Source: Chryseobacterium ginsenosidimutans (lineage in GTDB: Bacteria > Bacteroidota > Bacteroidia > Flavobacteriales > Weeksellaceae). From it: a DNA stretch of 64,000 bases. Where the stretch lies: the NCBI RefSeq assembly GCF_030823405.1, contig NZ_JAUSXC010000001.1:2215001-2279000 (forward strand), given 5' to 3'. How positions within the stretch are numbered: the stretch's first letter is position 1; each line of letters opens with the position of its first letter. The notes under the pieces are model-generated. The model ran no database searches. It was not told the origin of the DNA and saw nothing but the letters and a program-made list of their open reading frames with translations. The position numbers were made by a program, and so were the translations under genes. This document shows positions 16,114-24,607 of this stretch, in pieces.

Positions 16114-16143
16114 GCTCGGCGGCAAAGCCGCCGAGCCTAAACC
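16107..16143. repeat. Long perfect GC-rich hairpin at the folP stop codon
   Basis: A perfect 17-bp inverted repeat (GGTTTAGGCTCGGCGGC with its complement) surrounds an AAA loop and overlaps the folP stop codon. There is no strong T tract on either strand, so it may be a 3'-end stabiliser or weak bidirectional terminator for folP and the converging small gene. Its core matches two other hairpins in the window. Confidence 0.8.
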
Positions 16144-16146
16144 ACT

Positions 16147-16383
16147 TTAATTCAGAGTCGATAATTTATCAGCAAATTCTTTTGAAAACTCTTTTCTGTC
16201 TTCTTCCATTTTTTCTTTTTCTGACGGAAGAATATAATTGAAAAGAATCTTATCTTCATTATCTAAAAAGACGATTTCTTTTTCATTTCCGTCAATCATT
16301 TGGGCGAAAATATCCCACATGGACGTATCTTTTAACTTTAATAATTCAAAAAACTGATCTGCTTTTATTTCGATTTTCTGCAT
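16147..16383 (-). CDS. Small acidic/basic hypothetical protein
   Basis: This 78-aa protein is not recognised. It is charged and predicted soluble, with a C-terminal helical stretch (SEKEKMEEDRKEFSKEFADKL) and no membrane segment. It lies 24 bp downstream of a DUF5686 gene on the same strand and ends at the folP hairpin, which suggests co-transcription with that gene. Codon usage looks ordinary. Confidence 0.6.
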   Translation of the reverse strand: MQKIEIKADQFFELLKLKDTSMWDIFAQMIDGNEKEIVFLDNEDKILFNYILPSEKEKMEEDRKEFSKEFADKLSTLN

Positions 16384-16407
16384 TGTATTATTGATTTTGA
16401 TTATTGA

Positions 16408-18612
16408 TTAAAATTCCAGCAATTTTAATTTAAACTGAACTGCAAAGTTCTGCATAAAATTCGGAGTTGTATAATATCCGACCCTGTAAAACAATCCTAA
16501 ATTAAAGTAAGAAGACAGGAAATTGTTCCATTCTAAGCCAACTTCCTGATACAGGTGATTCAGCGGCCGGAATCTGAACTGGTGGTATTCCTGATTTTTC
16601 ATATCTCCAATGGTTCCTCTTAAAACAAAGTCGAAGCTTGAAATATTCTGCCCAACACTTTTGAAATAAAAAGGAACTTTATGGGTAAAATAATACGCAA
16701 TAAACTTGTCACTGTAATATTTTCCACCTTCCAGTGTCGCAAATCCGAGGAATGAAGTAAGGTTAAAATTAAAATCTCTTTTTGGAGAAGCCAATCCGTT
16801 CATCGTGAAATTTTTCCAGATCGGGGCATCTCCGAAAACCATTCCGCCATACAATCTGAATCCTGTAGTTCCGAATCTTGTTTTGAAATTGTGAACGAAA
16901 AGCGCATCAAATCGGGTATAATTGAAATCACCACCCAACGTTTTGTAGCTCTGTTCATAGTTAAAATACAACTCAGGATATTTCTGATCAATCAGAGATT
17001 TTCCTTGCGGAGTCATGATATTTGTCGAATTTGGAGAATATTTTAATGTAAACAATGTATTGAAATTATCAAATGCAGAACCTCTGTCCCTGAATGAATA
17101 ATCAAACATCGCTTCCTCAACATTTCTTCTTGCTGCAAAAACCAATGTCAAACCATTCGTCACATCATTTAAATAAGACATAGAAACACTTTTGAAATGA
17201 TAATATCTGTCGTTGTTTAGGTTGTTTCCAAAATTTGCCATTCTCATTTTAAAGTTCCAGAGCCTTCGGTAAAACTCTCCGGAAGCCGTCACATCATCAA
17301 TATAATCAAGTCTGAAAAATGAATTTTTATCAAGGGTAGTTTTGATATCCAACCCGATTCCATACTTCAGCTTATCGTCTTTAAAACCGTAAGCAAAATA
17401 ATAATCAGGTGAAAAATAGGGGTTGAAAGTTTCATTAAGCTTAGCTTTTAAACCAAGTCTAAAACCTTCATAGGAGTTAAAATTCGCAATTTCATCTACT
17501 GCAAAATCAATAGCTCCGACCCTGATCTGTCCGTTTAGTAAGCCTGTTAGAACTCTTGCTTTGGTATCAATATTATAGATTTTGCCAAGGCTGTCAATGG
17601 TGGTGTACGTGTTTCTTTCTCTTTCAGATAAAGGATCGGTTCTGTATTGATCTAAAGTTTTTCCGTCCGTATTTTTTACCGAAAAAGTATAGCCTTTGAA
17701 ATCCTTCTGATCATTTTCAATTGGCGATTTGTAGTCAAAGTATTTTGAGGTCAGGAAAGCATATGTTCCGAAACTTTGTTTATTTTTTTTCTCATGCTTT
17801 TGTTCGGGATGTTCTTTGTCATCTTCTTGCATCGCCATATTGCTCATTTTCAGTTTTACCGTTTCATGGGCTAAGAACCATTTGTTGTTGAAGAAAATCC
17901 AGGTGCTGGTGATGATTCCGTCGTTTTTATTTTTACTGAAATTTTCGATCTTTTTAATTCCGTAGGTTTCGGTATCAACGTAAATTGCACCGTTGTACTT
18001 TCTTTTTTTGTCTGGATTTTTATAATTAACTTCCCTGAAACGAATGACGAAATTCTTTCTTCCATCCATTGTAACGGTATCGGTTAAAAAGAATCTGTAA
18101 AGTCCTCTGTTTTCCTGTTTCAGCTGAGCCGGAAGCTTGTCTCTGTTGCTCTGCTGAAGGGCAATCATTTCGTAGATCGGCTGTTTAAGTCCGGAAATTC
18201 TGTTGTCAAGAATATTGATCTTTTCGCCGTATTTTTTTGAATATAAAAATTCCTGAGCTCTTTCCCAAAGGAATAATTTACTTTTGGAAAAGATTTGTCT
18301 CGCAGATATATTGTTTAATGAATCTTTTTCTCTTTTTTTCTTGATAAAATCAGAATTCTGGAAGAATTGATTAAACTGAGAAAGACTGTCTTCATCAATA
18401 TCCAAAGAGATTTTTTCATAAGATTTGTAAGCGTAAGAATCCAGTGTTTTTGGAGAATTTTCCCGGAATAGTTGGTTGACTTTTTTTAATATTTCCAAGG
18501 CCCTCGGATCGCTTTTATCCTCTATCACAACGCCTTCAATAGAAGAAACTTTCGATTGCGAATAACCAAAAATATGTACCCAGAAAAATATAAATAGTAA
18601 AACCCTTTTCAT
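16408..18612 (-). CDS. DUF5686 family outer-membrane protein
   Basis: This 734-aa exported protein starts with a signal peptide (MKRVLLFIFFWVHIFGYSQ). The N-terminal half carries the DUF5686 landmarks: EDKSDPRALEILKKVN, SPKTLDSYAYKSYEKI and ILDNRISGLKQPIYE. Residues about 370-734 alternate polar and aromatic residues in strands ending in a terminal LKLLEF, consistent with an outer-membrane beta-barrel. It is a paralogue of the next upstream gene (18766-21246) but lacks that protein's N-terminal carboxypeptidase-like domain. Function of the family is unknown; a TonB-independent cell-surface role is possible. Confidence 0.85.
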   Translation of the reverse strand: MKRVLLFIFFWVHIFGYSQSKVSSIEGVVIEDKSDPRALEILKKVNQLFRENSPKTLDSYAYKSYEKISLDIDEDSLSQFNQFFQNSDFIKKKREKDSLNNISARQIFSKSKLFLWERAQEFLYSKKYGEKINILDNRISGLKQPIYEMIALQQSNRDKLPAQLKQENRGLYRFFLTDTVTMDGRKNFVIRFREVNYKNPDKKRKYNGAIYVDTETYGIKKIENFSKNKNDGIITSTWIFFNNKWFLAHETVKLKMSNMAMQEDDKEHPEQKHEKKNKQSFGTYAFLTSKYFDYKSPIENDQKDFKGYTFSVKNTDGKTLDQYRTDPLSERERNTYTTIDSLGKIYNIDTKARVLTGLLNGQIRVGAIDFAVDEIANFNSYEGFRLGLKAKLNETFNPYFSPDYYFAYGFKDDKLKYGIGLDIKTTLDKNSFFRLDYIDDVTASGEFYRRLWNFKMRMANFGNNLNNDRYYHFKSVSMSYLNDVTNGLTLVFAARRNVEEAMFDYSFRDRGSAFDNFNTLFTLKYSPNSTNIMTPQGKSLIDQKYPELYFNYEQSYKTLGGDFNYTRFDALFVHNFKTRFGTTGFRLYGGMVFGDAPIWKNFTMNGLASPKRDFNFNLTSFLGFATLEGGKYYSDKFIAYYFTHKVPFYFKSVGQNISSFDFVLRGTIGDMKNQEYHQFRFRPLNHLYQEVGLEWNNFLSSYFNLGLFYRVGYYTTPNFMQNFAVQFKLKLLEF

Positions 18613-18708
18613 ATGAAAAACTTGGTAAAACTAATCATATTTATTGTCTTGGGAAAGTTTTGTTAATTGATATTAATATGATTGTTAATTGGGTTTATCT
18701 TTCATTAT

Positions 18709-18738
18709 AAAAGAAAAACTCCCAAATTGTAGGGAGTT
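18709..18738 (-). terminator. Terminator after the larger DUF5686 gene
   Basis: On the minus strand AACTCCC pairs with GGGAGTT across an 8-nt loop, followed by TTTCTTTT. Confidence 0.8.
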
Positions 18739-18765
18739 CTATACATTTATTTAGTAATAAACTTT

Positions 18766-21246
18766 TTAAAGTACATTTAATCTGAACTTTATACCAAAAT
18801 TATCTTTAAACTGAGATGTCTGATAATATCCTAAACGGTAAGAGAAGCCAACGCCAAAATTCCTTCCTAAAAATCGGTTCCAGATCAAACCGACTTCCTG
18901 ATAATAATGATCGAGCACCTGAAATTCAAACTGATGGTCTATTCTGTTTTTAAAATCACCGATTGCCGATTGATATTCCAGTTCAATGTTAGAATATTTA
19001 TCACCAAAAGTTTTAAATCTGAACGGTAGATTTTGTGAAATTTTAAATCCAACAAATTTATCCGTAAAGAAAGTTCCAGAAGGCATCGTTGTAAATCCTA
19101 AATTAGTCGGAGTGCTGATATTTGAATACCATTTTTCGGAATTTTGATCTTTTTGTCCTGCAATTTCAAAGTTTTTCCAGATCGGAGCCGTTCCTGATGA
19201 GATTCCTCCAAAAAGTTTCAGATTCGTAACTCCTAATTTTGATCTGAACTGATGAATAATTAATGCATCCAAGCGGTGATAATCCAAATCTCCACCTAAT
19301 GTTTCAACCCCTTTTTCGTAATTCATATATACTTGTGGAAACCCTTTTTCGTACGTGTATTTTCCGCTTGGCGTCATGATATTTTTATCATTCGGAGCAA
19401 ACTTTAAGGATAATGTTGCGCTTGTATTGTCGAAACTATTTCCTAAATTTTTATACTGATAATCGAAAAGGGCCTCTTGTTTTTCTTTATTCACAGCGAT
19501 TTTCATGCTTAATGAATTGGAAATATCATACAGGAATGAAGCTCCCCATTTCTGGTTTTTGTAGAAAGTGGCATTGTGAAGATCCAGATTAATATCCGAA
19601 ACTTTCATCATCATATCCCACATCGTATTGTTGAATCTTCCCGCTGCAAAAACATCGTCTACATAATCTATTCTGAAAACTGAAGTTCTTTTGGAAGATA
19701 ATTTCATGTCTAAACCTAAACCATATTTCCAGGTGTGATCTTTAAATCCATATCCGAAATAACCGTCAGGCGAAAATGTTTTGCTAAATTTCTCATTCAG
19801 TTTCACACCAGCTCCCAAACGGAGACCCTGATATTTATCGTAGCTGAAAAATTTAGTCAGATCAAAATCGATCATTTTGTAACGCAGATTTCCGCGCATC
19901 AATTGGGTTAACGTAGTTAATTTCTTTTCAAAATCATGCTTTTCTACAAAGCTGTCAATTTTAGTGTAAGTGGCACTTTCTCTTGTGGTAAGACTGTCGG
20001 TTCTGTACTTTTCCAACAGACTTCCATCTGAGTTTTTCATCTCAAGGGAATACCCTTTAAAGTCGGACGCTTTTTGTTCTTTATTGATTTCAAAATCGAA
20101 GAAACGGTTTTTCACATAGAGATAATTTCCAAAAGTTTTACGATTGTACTTCTGTCGGTCGCTCAGTTTTTGGCCTTTCTTTAAAGTATCGGTTTTTACG
20201 CTGTCTTTTTTTGAAGTATTAAAAGTCTGGTCGCCCATTTTCAGTTTGATGTCTTCATAATCCAAAAACCATTTTCCGTCAATCGGTTTCCAGACCGAGA
20301 CAATGTCGGCTTCGCTTTTCTTTTTACTGGCACTTTCAAACTTTTTCAGAGCATAGGTTTCAGAATCCACATAGATTTTTCCGTTAAACTTTCTCGGATT
20401 TTGCTTTTTCTTGTCAGTAATTTCCTTGAATTTAATGACGTAGGTTTTTCTGCCATCCAACTGCAAAGTATCTGATAAATAATAATTGAAAAGTTTTCTG
20501 TTTTCCGGTCTTAACTGACGTGGAGTTCGGTCTAAATGAGAAAGATTAATCGCCACCGCTTCATAAATCGGATTTTTAAAACCCGACATTCTGTTGTCGA
20601 TAATATTGGTTTTCTCCCCGAACTTCTGAGAATATTTGTACTCCGTTGCTTTTTCCCAAAGAAACATCTGACTTTCCTGAGAAGCGTCGAGCAGATCTTC
20701 ACCAATCAGAGAATCCTTCTTTTCGCTTTCTTTTTGCTTAAATTCTAATTTATCAACTTTCGAAAGAGAATCTTTTCTTGTTGAGAGAAAATTTTTAAAG
20801 GTATCAATCGAATCTTTATCGACATCAATTGAAAATTTAGAGTACGATTTAAAATTGTAAGTATCCAAAGATTTGGGTGAGTTTTCCTTTTCTCTTTTAT
20901 TCAGTTCGTCCAGAATTCTCAATGCTCTCGGGTCACTTTTATCGGTGATAATTACTTTATCGATATTGCTCTGTTTTTCAGACAGCGGCTGCATCGCCAC
21001 TTCCATAGATTTTTTAACATCAACGGTGACATCTTCAAAATTGCTTGCCAGAATTTCAACTTTTTTACACTTTGTTTTAAAAGATAAAAGGCCGTCAAAG
21101 TTGGTTTTCCCCAAAAGATTGTCGTCACAGTAAACGGCTGCATCACGAATCGGTTTTTTATCGGTTTTGCTGAAAACTTTCAGGGAAGTCTGCCCGAAAC
21201 AGAACACCACAAAAAATAAAAAGAATGGAGATAGAAGTTTGGTCAT
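18766..21246 (-). CDS. DUF5686 outer-membrane protein with N-terminal carboxypeptidase-like domain
   Basis: This 826-aa exported protein has a signal peptide (residues 1-18, cleaving near FGQTS). A carboxypeptidase-regulatory-like or Ig-like plug domain follows (about residues 20-95, LKVFSKTDKKPIRDAAVYCD). The DUF5686 region has DKSDPRALRILDELN, SPKSLDTYNFKSYSKF and IIDNRMSGFKNPIYE. The C-terminal 400 residues look like barrel strands ending in IKFRLNVL. It repeats motif-for-motif the 734-aa neighbour downstream, so the two arose by duplication. They are separated by a terminator, so they need not be co-expressed. Confidence 0.87.
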   Translation of the reverse strand: MTKLLSPFFLFFVVFCFGQTSLKVFSKTDKKPIRDAAVYCDDNLLGKTNFDGLLSFKTKCKKVEILASNFEDVTVDVKKSMEVAMQPLSEKQSNIDKVIITDKSDPRALRILDELNKREKENSPKSLDTYNFKSYSKFSIDVDKDSIDTFKNFLSTRKDSLSKVDKLEFKQKESEKKDSLIGEDLLDASQESQMFLWEKATEYKYSQKFGEKTNIIDNRMSGFKNPIYEAVAINLSHLDRTPRQLRPENRKLFNYYLSDTLQLDGRKTYVIKFKEITDKKKQNPRKFNGKIYVDSETYALKKFESASKKKSEADIVSVWKPIDGKWFLDYEDIKLKMGDQTFNTSKKDSVKTDTLKKGQKLSDRQKYNRKTFGNYLYVKNRFFDFEINKEQKASDFKGYSLEMKNSDGSLLEKYRTDSLTTRESATYTKIDSFVEKHDFEKKLTTLTQLMRGNLRYKMIDFDLTKFFSYDKYQGLRLGAGVKLNEKFSKTFSPDGYFGYGFKDHTWKYGLGLDMKLSSKRTSVFRIDYVDDVFAAGRFNNTMWDMMMKVSDINLDLHNATFYKNQKWGASFLYDISNSLSMKIAVNKEKQEALFDYQYKNLGNSFDNTSATLSLKFAPNDKNIMTPSGKYTYEKGFPQVYMNYEKGVETLGGDLDYHRLDALIIHQFRSKLGVTNLKLFGGISSGTAPIWKNFEIAGQKDQNSEKWYSNISTPTNLGFTTMPSGTFFTDKFVGFKISQNLPFRFKTFGDKYSNIELEYQSAIGDFKNRIDHQFEFQVLDHYYQEVGLIWNRFLGRNFGVGFSYRLGYYQTSQFKDNFGIKFRLNVL

Positions 21247-21549
21247 CGAGTTTTTTATTAATAAGACAAAACTATTGATAAGAAGGTTACAAAACCACTA
21301 CAGAAAATATAATCTTTTGTTAAAAATAAAACCATCTTTATCCCAATGTAGAACCTCCGTCCGTTCGAGTAAAATTATTTGAAGAATAATTTTGTATTGA
21401 GAATATGGGAATATTGGCTTTTTTCATTTAGGGTTGAAATAAAATTGTTTTCAATTGAATATTTATATATTTTTAACAAAATATTATTTGGATTTATATG
21501 TATAACACTATAAATGTTTCCAAATATTACAATGTTAAAAATATATTTA
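21247..21549. other. 303-bp gap: degenerate repeat element and AT-rich upstream region of the DUF262 gene
   Basis: The stretch between the DUF5686 and DUF262 genes holds a degenerate copy of the 24.6-25.8 kb repeat (21357-21404). After it comes about 140 bp of very AT-rich sequence leading to the DUF262 start. I see no convincing TAnnTTTG box close to that start. Confidence 0.6.
21357..21404. repeat. Half-copy of the CGTCAGTTCGAGT...TATCGAGAA repeat
   Basis: CCGTCCGTTCGAGT is followed by a perfect hairpin (AAAATTATT-TGAAG-AATAATTTT) and then TGTATTGAGAAT. This matches the left half of the array units at 24608-25846: the same edges, with a different hairpin between them. It marks the left side of the accessory island. 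Confidence 0.65.
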
Positions 21550-22617
21550 ATGAAAAACTTCGATACCAGAACTTACAGTATTTCTGATTTTATAGAATGG
21601 AATAATAGTAATTTATTGGAATTATCGCCTGACTTTCAAAGAAGGTCAGTTTGGACTGAGAAGGCGAAATCTTATTTAATAGATACCATTATCCGTAGCA
21701 AGCCAATACCTAAGATTTTAATTACACAAAAACTACAAGGTGCAAAAAATGTTAGAGTTGTTGTAGACGGACAACAACGATTAAGAACTATGTTATCATT
21801 TTACAATGGTGATTTTAAAATAAGTCGCGTTCATAATAAAGAATATGGGGGTAAAACATATGATGAATTACCTACTGAATTGCAGAATGAGTTTCTTAAA
21901 TATGAACTTGGAGTTGATTTACTTTTTGATTTAGCGTATGAAGATATTCTTGATATTTTTGCGAGAATTAATTCATATACAGTAAAGTTGCAACCTCAAG
22001 AAATTTTAAATGCGCGTTATGTTGGTTATTTTAAACAAGCTATTTTTCAATATGGATTGAGATATGTAAACTATTTTATTGATAGTGATATTCTAACAAA
22101 AGCTAAAGTTACAAGAATGGCTGAAGCAGAGTTATCAAGTGATCTTTTTGTAGCTTTATTAGATACTGTTAAAACCAATAAAGGTATAGAAACGTATTAT
22201 AAAAAATATGAAGAAGATGAAGGAGAAATACCAAAGGCTTGCATTAAATTTGACAAAACAATGTCTATAATTGGAGCTACTTATCCAGCATATGAGCTTG
22301 CTAATACGAATTGGAAAAGACCACAATTATTTTACACGTTGTTTGTTAGTATTGCGCATCTTCTTTATAAAGTAAAGGGACTAGAGGATATAAAAAATGA
22401 GGTTGTTATAAATGATAAAAATATTGGGAAATTACGAAGCATTTTGGATGAAATTTCATCCAAATATGATTATTTTACGGAAGAAAAAGATGTAGAAATA
22501 CCCAGTGATTATAAAGATTTTATTAATTATTCAAGAAGAGGTACAACAGATACAATAGCAAGAATTTCAAGAGCAAACTTTTTGTCAAAAAAAATTGTTG
22601 ATGGAATAAAGGATTAA
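21550..22617 (+). CDS. DUF262 (ParB/GmrS-like) protein, probable defence component
   Basis: This 355-aa protein belongs to the DUF262 superfamily, a ParB/Srx-like fold that binds or cleaves nucleotides and is common in GmrSD-type restriction and other anti-phage systems. The N-terminal region has SPDFQRRSVWTEKAKSYLID (residues 26-45) and the catalytic-type DGQQR motif at 73-77. IFARINSYTVKLQPQE near residue 140 matches the second family block. There is no C-terminal DUF1524 HNH nuclease; the remainder is helical. The ATG at 21550 is preferred over one 36 bp upstream because family homology begins at MKNFDTRTYS. A HEPN-like gene follows 5 bp later. Base composition is more AT-rich than the neighbouring backbone genes, suggesting transfer. 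Confidence 0.85.
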   Translation: MKNFDTRTYSISDFIEWNNSNLLELSPDFQRRSVWTEKAKSYLIDTIIRSKPIPKILITQKLQGAKNVRVVVDGQQRLRTMLSFYNGDFKISRVHNKEYGGKTYDELPTELQNEFLKYELGVDLLFDLAYEDILDIFARINSYTVKLQPQEILNARYVGYFKQAIFQYGLRYVNYFIDSDILTKAKVTRMAEAELSSDLFVALLDTVKTNKGIETYYKKYEEDEGEIPKACIKFDKTMSIIGATYPAYELANTNWKRPQLFYTLFVSIAHLLYKVKGLEDIKNEVVINDKNIGKLRSILDEISSKYDYFTEEKDVEIPSDYKDFINYSRRGTTDTIARISRANFLSKKIVDGIKD

Positions 22618-22622
22618 TAATT

Positions 22623-23249
22623 ATGAACAAAAAGAGGATTAAAATTTCAGCGGTTTATAATGATTTTATTCAGGAAATTAATAGTCATAAAAAATTAGAT
22701 GAATTAAATCAGGATAACTTTCAAACAAAGAAAATAACTAAGAAGCAATTACATGTTCTAACTGAGTTTGTTTTCTTTAACTCTTTTATTGCTTATGAAA
22801 ATTTTATAAGAGATATTTTCTTGCTGTATGTTTTGGGTAAAAAGAATAATAATAATGACAATGTTATCTCTTATTTAAAGCCAAAAGATTTTTTTCATGC
22901 AGAGAAGCTTATCCAATCGTCAATGAATATTGTAGATTGGAATAGCCCTGATATAATCATAGAACGAGCAGAATTATTCCTGAAGGATGGTTTTCCTATT
23001 AAAATTCAGTACACCACAAACAAAACCAAATTGAATTCATACAAAAGTTTAAGAAATCATATAGCTCACAAATCCTCAAAATCTTTAGAAAGCTACAAAA
23101 AAGTTGTACGCGCTTACTATGGTGTGAATCCTTTAAATACTCCCTCAGTTGGTGAATATCTATTATTGACTTCGAAAGTTGACACTACAAAATATCATCT
23201 GTTAGAAACGTTTGATTTATTTACTACGCTATCCAATAATTTAAAATAA
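22623..23249 (+). CDS. HEPN-like protein paired with DUF262 (probable RNase effector)
   Basis: This 208-aa all-helical protein carries RNHIAH at residues 144-149, the R-x4-H motif of HEPN ribonucleases, just after a helix. It resembles the MAE_28990 / RiboL-PSP class of HEPN proteins; that assignment is by motif and context only. It sits 5 bp downstream of the DUF262 gene and both share one terminator, so they form a two-gene unit. By analogy with other HEPN systems it could cut RNA when triggered, with DUF262 as sensor or controller. The AT-rich codon usage (many AAT and ATA codons) matches its partner and not the surrounding backbone. Confidence 0.7.
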   Translation: MNKKRIKISAVYNDFIQEINSHKKLDELNQDNFQTKKITKKQLHVLTEFVFFNSFIAYENFIRDIFLLYVLGKKNNNNDNVISYLKPKDFFHAEKLIQSSMNIVDWNSPDIIIERAELFLKDGFPIKIQYTTNKTKLNSYKSLRNHIAHKSSKSLESYKKVVRAYYGVNPLNTPSVGEYLLLTSKVDTTKYHLLETFDLFTTLSNNLK

Positions 23250-23358
23250 TTAGAAATAGTTTACTGATTTATAATAATTAGAAATTAAGTATTGAATTAA
23301 ATTACTTTATATTTATCTACAAAAGTTTTTATATTTCTCAGCCACATAATTAATATAT

Positions 23359-23384
23359 AAACCTCGCCCTCCGCGAGGTTTTCC
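23359..23384 (+). terminator. Terminator of the DUF262-HEPN unit
   Basis: AAACCTCGC and GCGAGGTTT form a perfect 9-bp stem around CCTCC, followed by a short T run. It lies 110 bp after the HEPN stop codon. Confidence 0.8.
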
Positions 23385-23463
23385 TATTTCAAAAAAACAA
23401 ACTCCCATCCCATACTATTAAAAAATATTTTTATATTTGTTTTTAAGAATAACAAAAAACAAA

Positions 23464-23804
23464 ATGATGATCTATAAAAATAATCCCGCAGTTCATGCGC
23501 AGGCTTCCAGCACTACCGGTTTCCATAAAAATCTCAATTGTAACCCACAACTTACAGAACTCAAGAATCGGTAAAGTAGTATGGTAGATCGTTCAAGGAG
23601 TTCGAAGACCGCTTCAACCATTTCGAAATGGTGTTTAAGCATTCAGTAGAGATCAACAACAACTTTGTTAGGGCGTTCAAGTGTTTTGTAATGGCAATCA
23701 ACCGTTCCCTTGAGTCCGTCAAGCATTTCGAAGAAGCCATCAACCACTCCGAAGAGGTAATCAAATACAATTTTTTGTTTTACAATACTTTACAGTCTTT
23801 TTAA
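23464..23804 (+). pseudogene. Decayed small gene with coiled, Phe/His/Glu-rich repeats
   Basis: A -7 box TATATTTG (23432-23439) is followed by ATG-ATG at 23464 and a 36-codon frame ending at 23574. In another frame, 23580-23804 is open and encodes a regular amphipathic helix (KEFEDRFNHFEMVF..., VKHFEEAINHSEEVI); its first ATG is at 23628, giving 58 aa. The frames 0, 1 and 2 all have stops between 23572 and 23587, so one indel cannot join the two parts. I read it as a broken gene, though two independent small proteins are possible. No family is recognised. The opposite-strand frame here is an antisense shadow. Confidence 0.4.
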
Positions 23805-23879
23805 GGAAATGTATTTATTCAACAATCAATATATAGTAGACTTCAATTATATTTTTAAACACAAAAAATTAATACCATT

Positions 23880-24570
23880 ATGAAAAAAGATCAGGTAATA
23901 CGTGACTTCAATCTGGCAGATTCTGTTCTGAAACAAAAAGCAGATGAATTGATCGCTCTAATCGACAGAGACATCGCCGAATTTACAGACCGTGGCTACA
24001 ACGCCGCAAAAAAGGCTGAACTGACGACCGCACGAAATACGGTAGACAATTTCCCAAACGATGAACAGCTGGAAGCCATCAAAATGAATCTCACCGAACA
24101 AAAAGATGCCGCCAGAAAAGCACTGGAAAAAACGATGCGCAGTATTTTTAATGGGGCAGAAAATGTTTTCGGACAGGGTAGTGCCAAATACAAGGAGTTC
24201 GGCAATGCCATGATCAGTCAGCAAAGCGATGCAGAGATTGTGCGTGTTGCCAAGATTATGAGCCTTACGGCAGAAAAATATCTTACAGAACTTTCGGACG
24301 AAGGTCTTACTGCAGAGAAAATTGCAACGCTTATTGCCCAACGTAATGCACTGGATGTCGCTATAGATGCACAGGCGCAAGGTATTTCTAATCGGGATGT
24401 CGCCGCAGAAAGTAGAGTAGGCACTCAACAAACTTTATCAGCTGCTCACAAAATACGCAGGCATCGGCCAGGATATTTTCTATGAAACCAACGAAGCGAA
24501 ATACAACGACTATATCATCTATGACACGCCAAGCGGACTGCCGGAAACTGCGCCTACAAATCCTGTGTAA
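23880..24570 (+). pseudogene. Frameshifted gene for a helical protein of unknown family
   Basis: The frame starting at 23880 encodes an Ala/Lys/Glu-rich helical protein (MKKDQVIRDFNLADSVLKQK...) that turns into non-native sequence after about residue 180 and stops at 24485. In the +1 frame from about 24424, codons continue sensibly as LNKLYQLLTKYAGIGQDIFY...NEAKYNDYIIYD and stop at 24570. One extra base near 24421-24424 explains this; the repaired protein would be about 229 aa. It could be a true pseudogene or a base-calling error. Composition is less AT-rich than the DUF262-HEPN pair just upstream. The family is not recognised, and no membrane segment or signal is present. Confidence 0.65.
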
Positions 24571-24607
24571 ATTACGCCCTATCAAATTCGCTCCGTCAGT
24601 CACTCTC

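Noticed and set aside
23561..23770. Minus-strand heptad-rich frame MYLITSSEWL
   Set aside because: It is antisense to the better-supported plus-strand helix frame, and its pattern simply mirrors that repeat.
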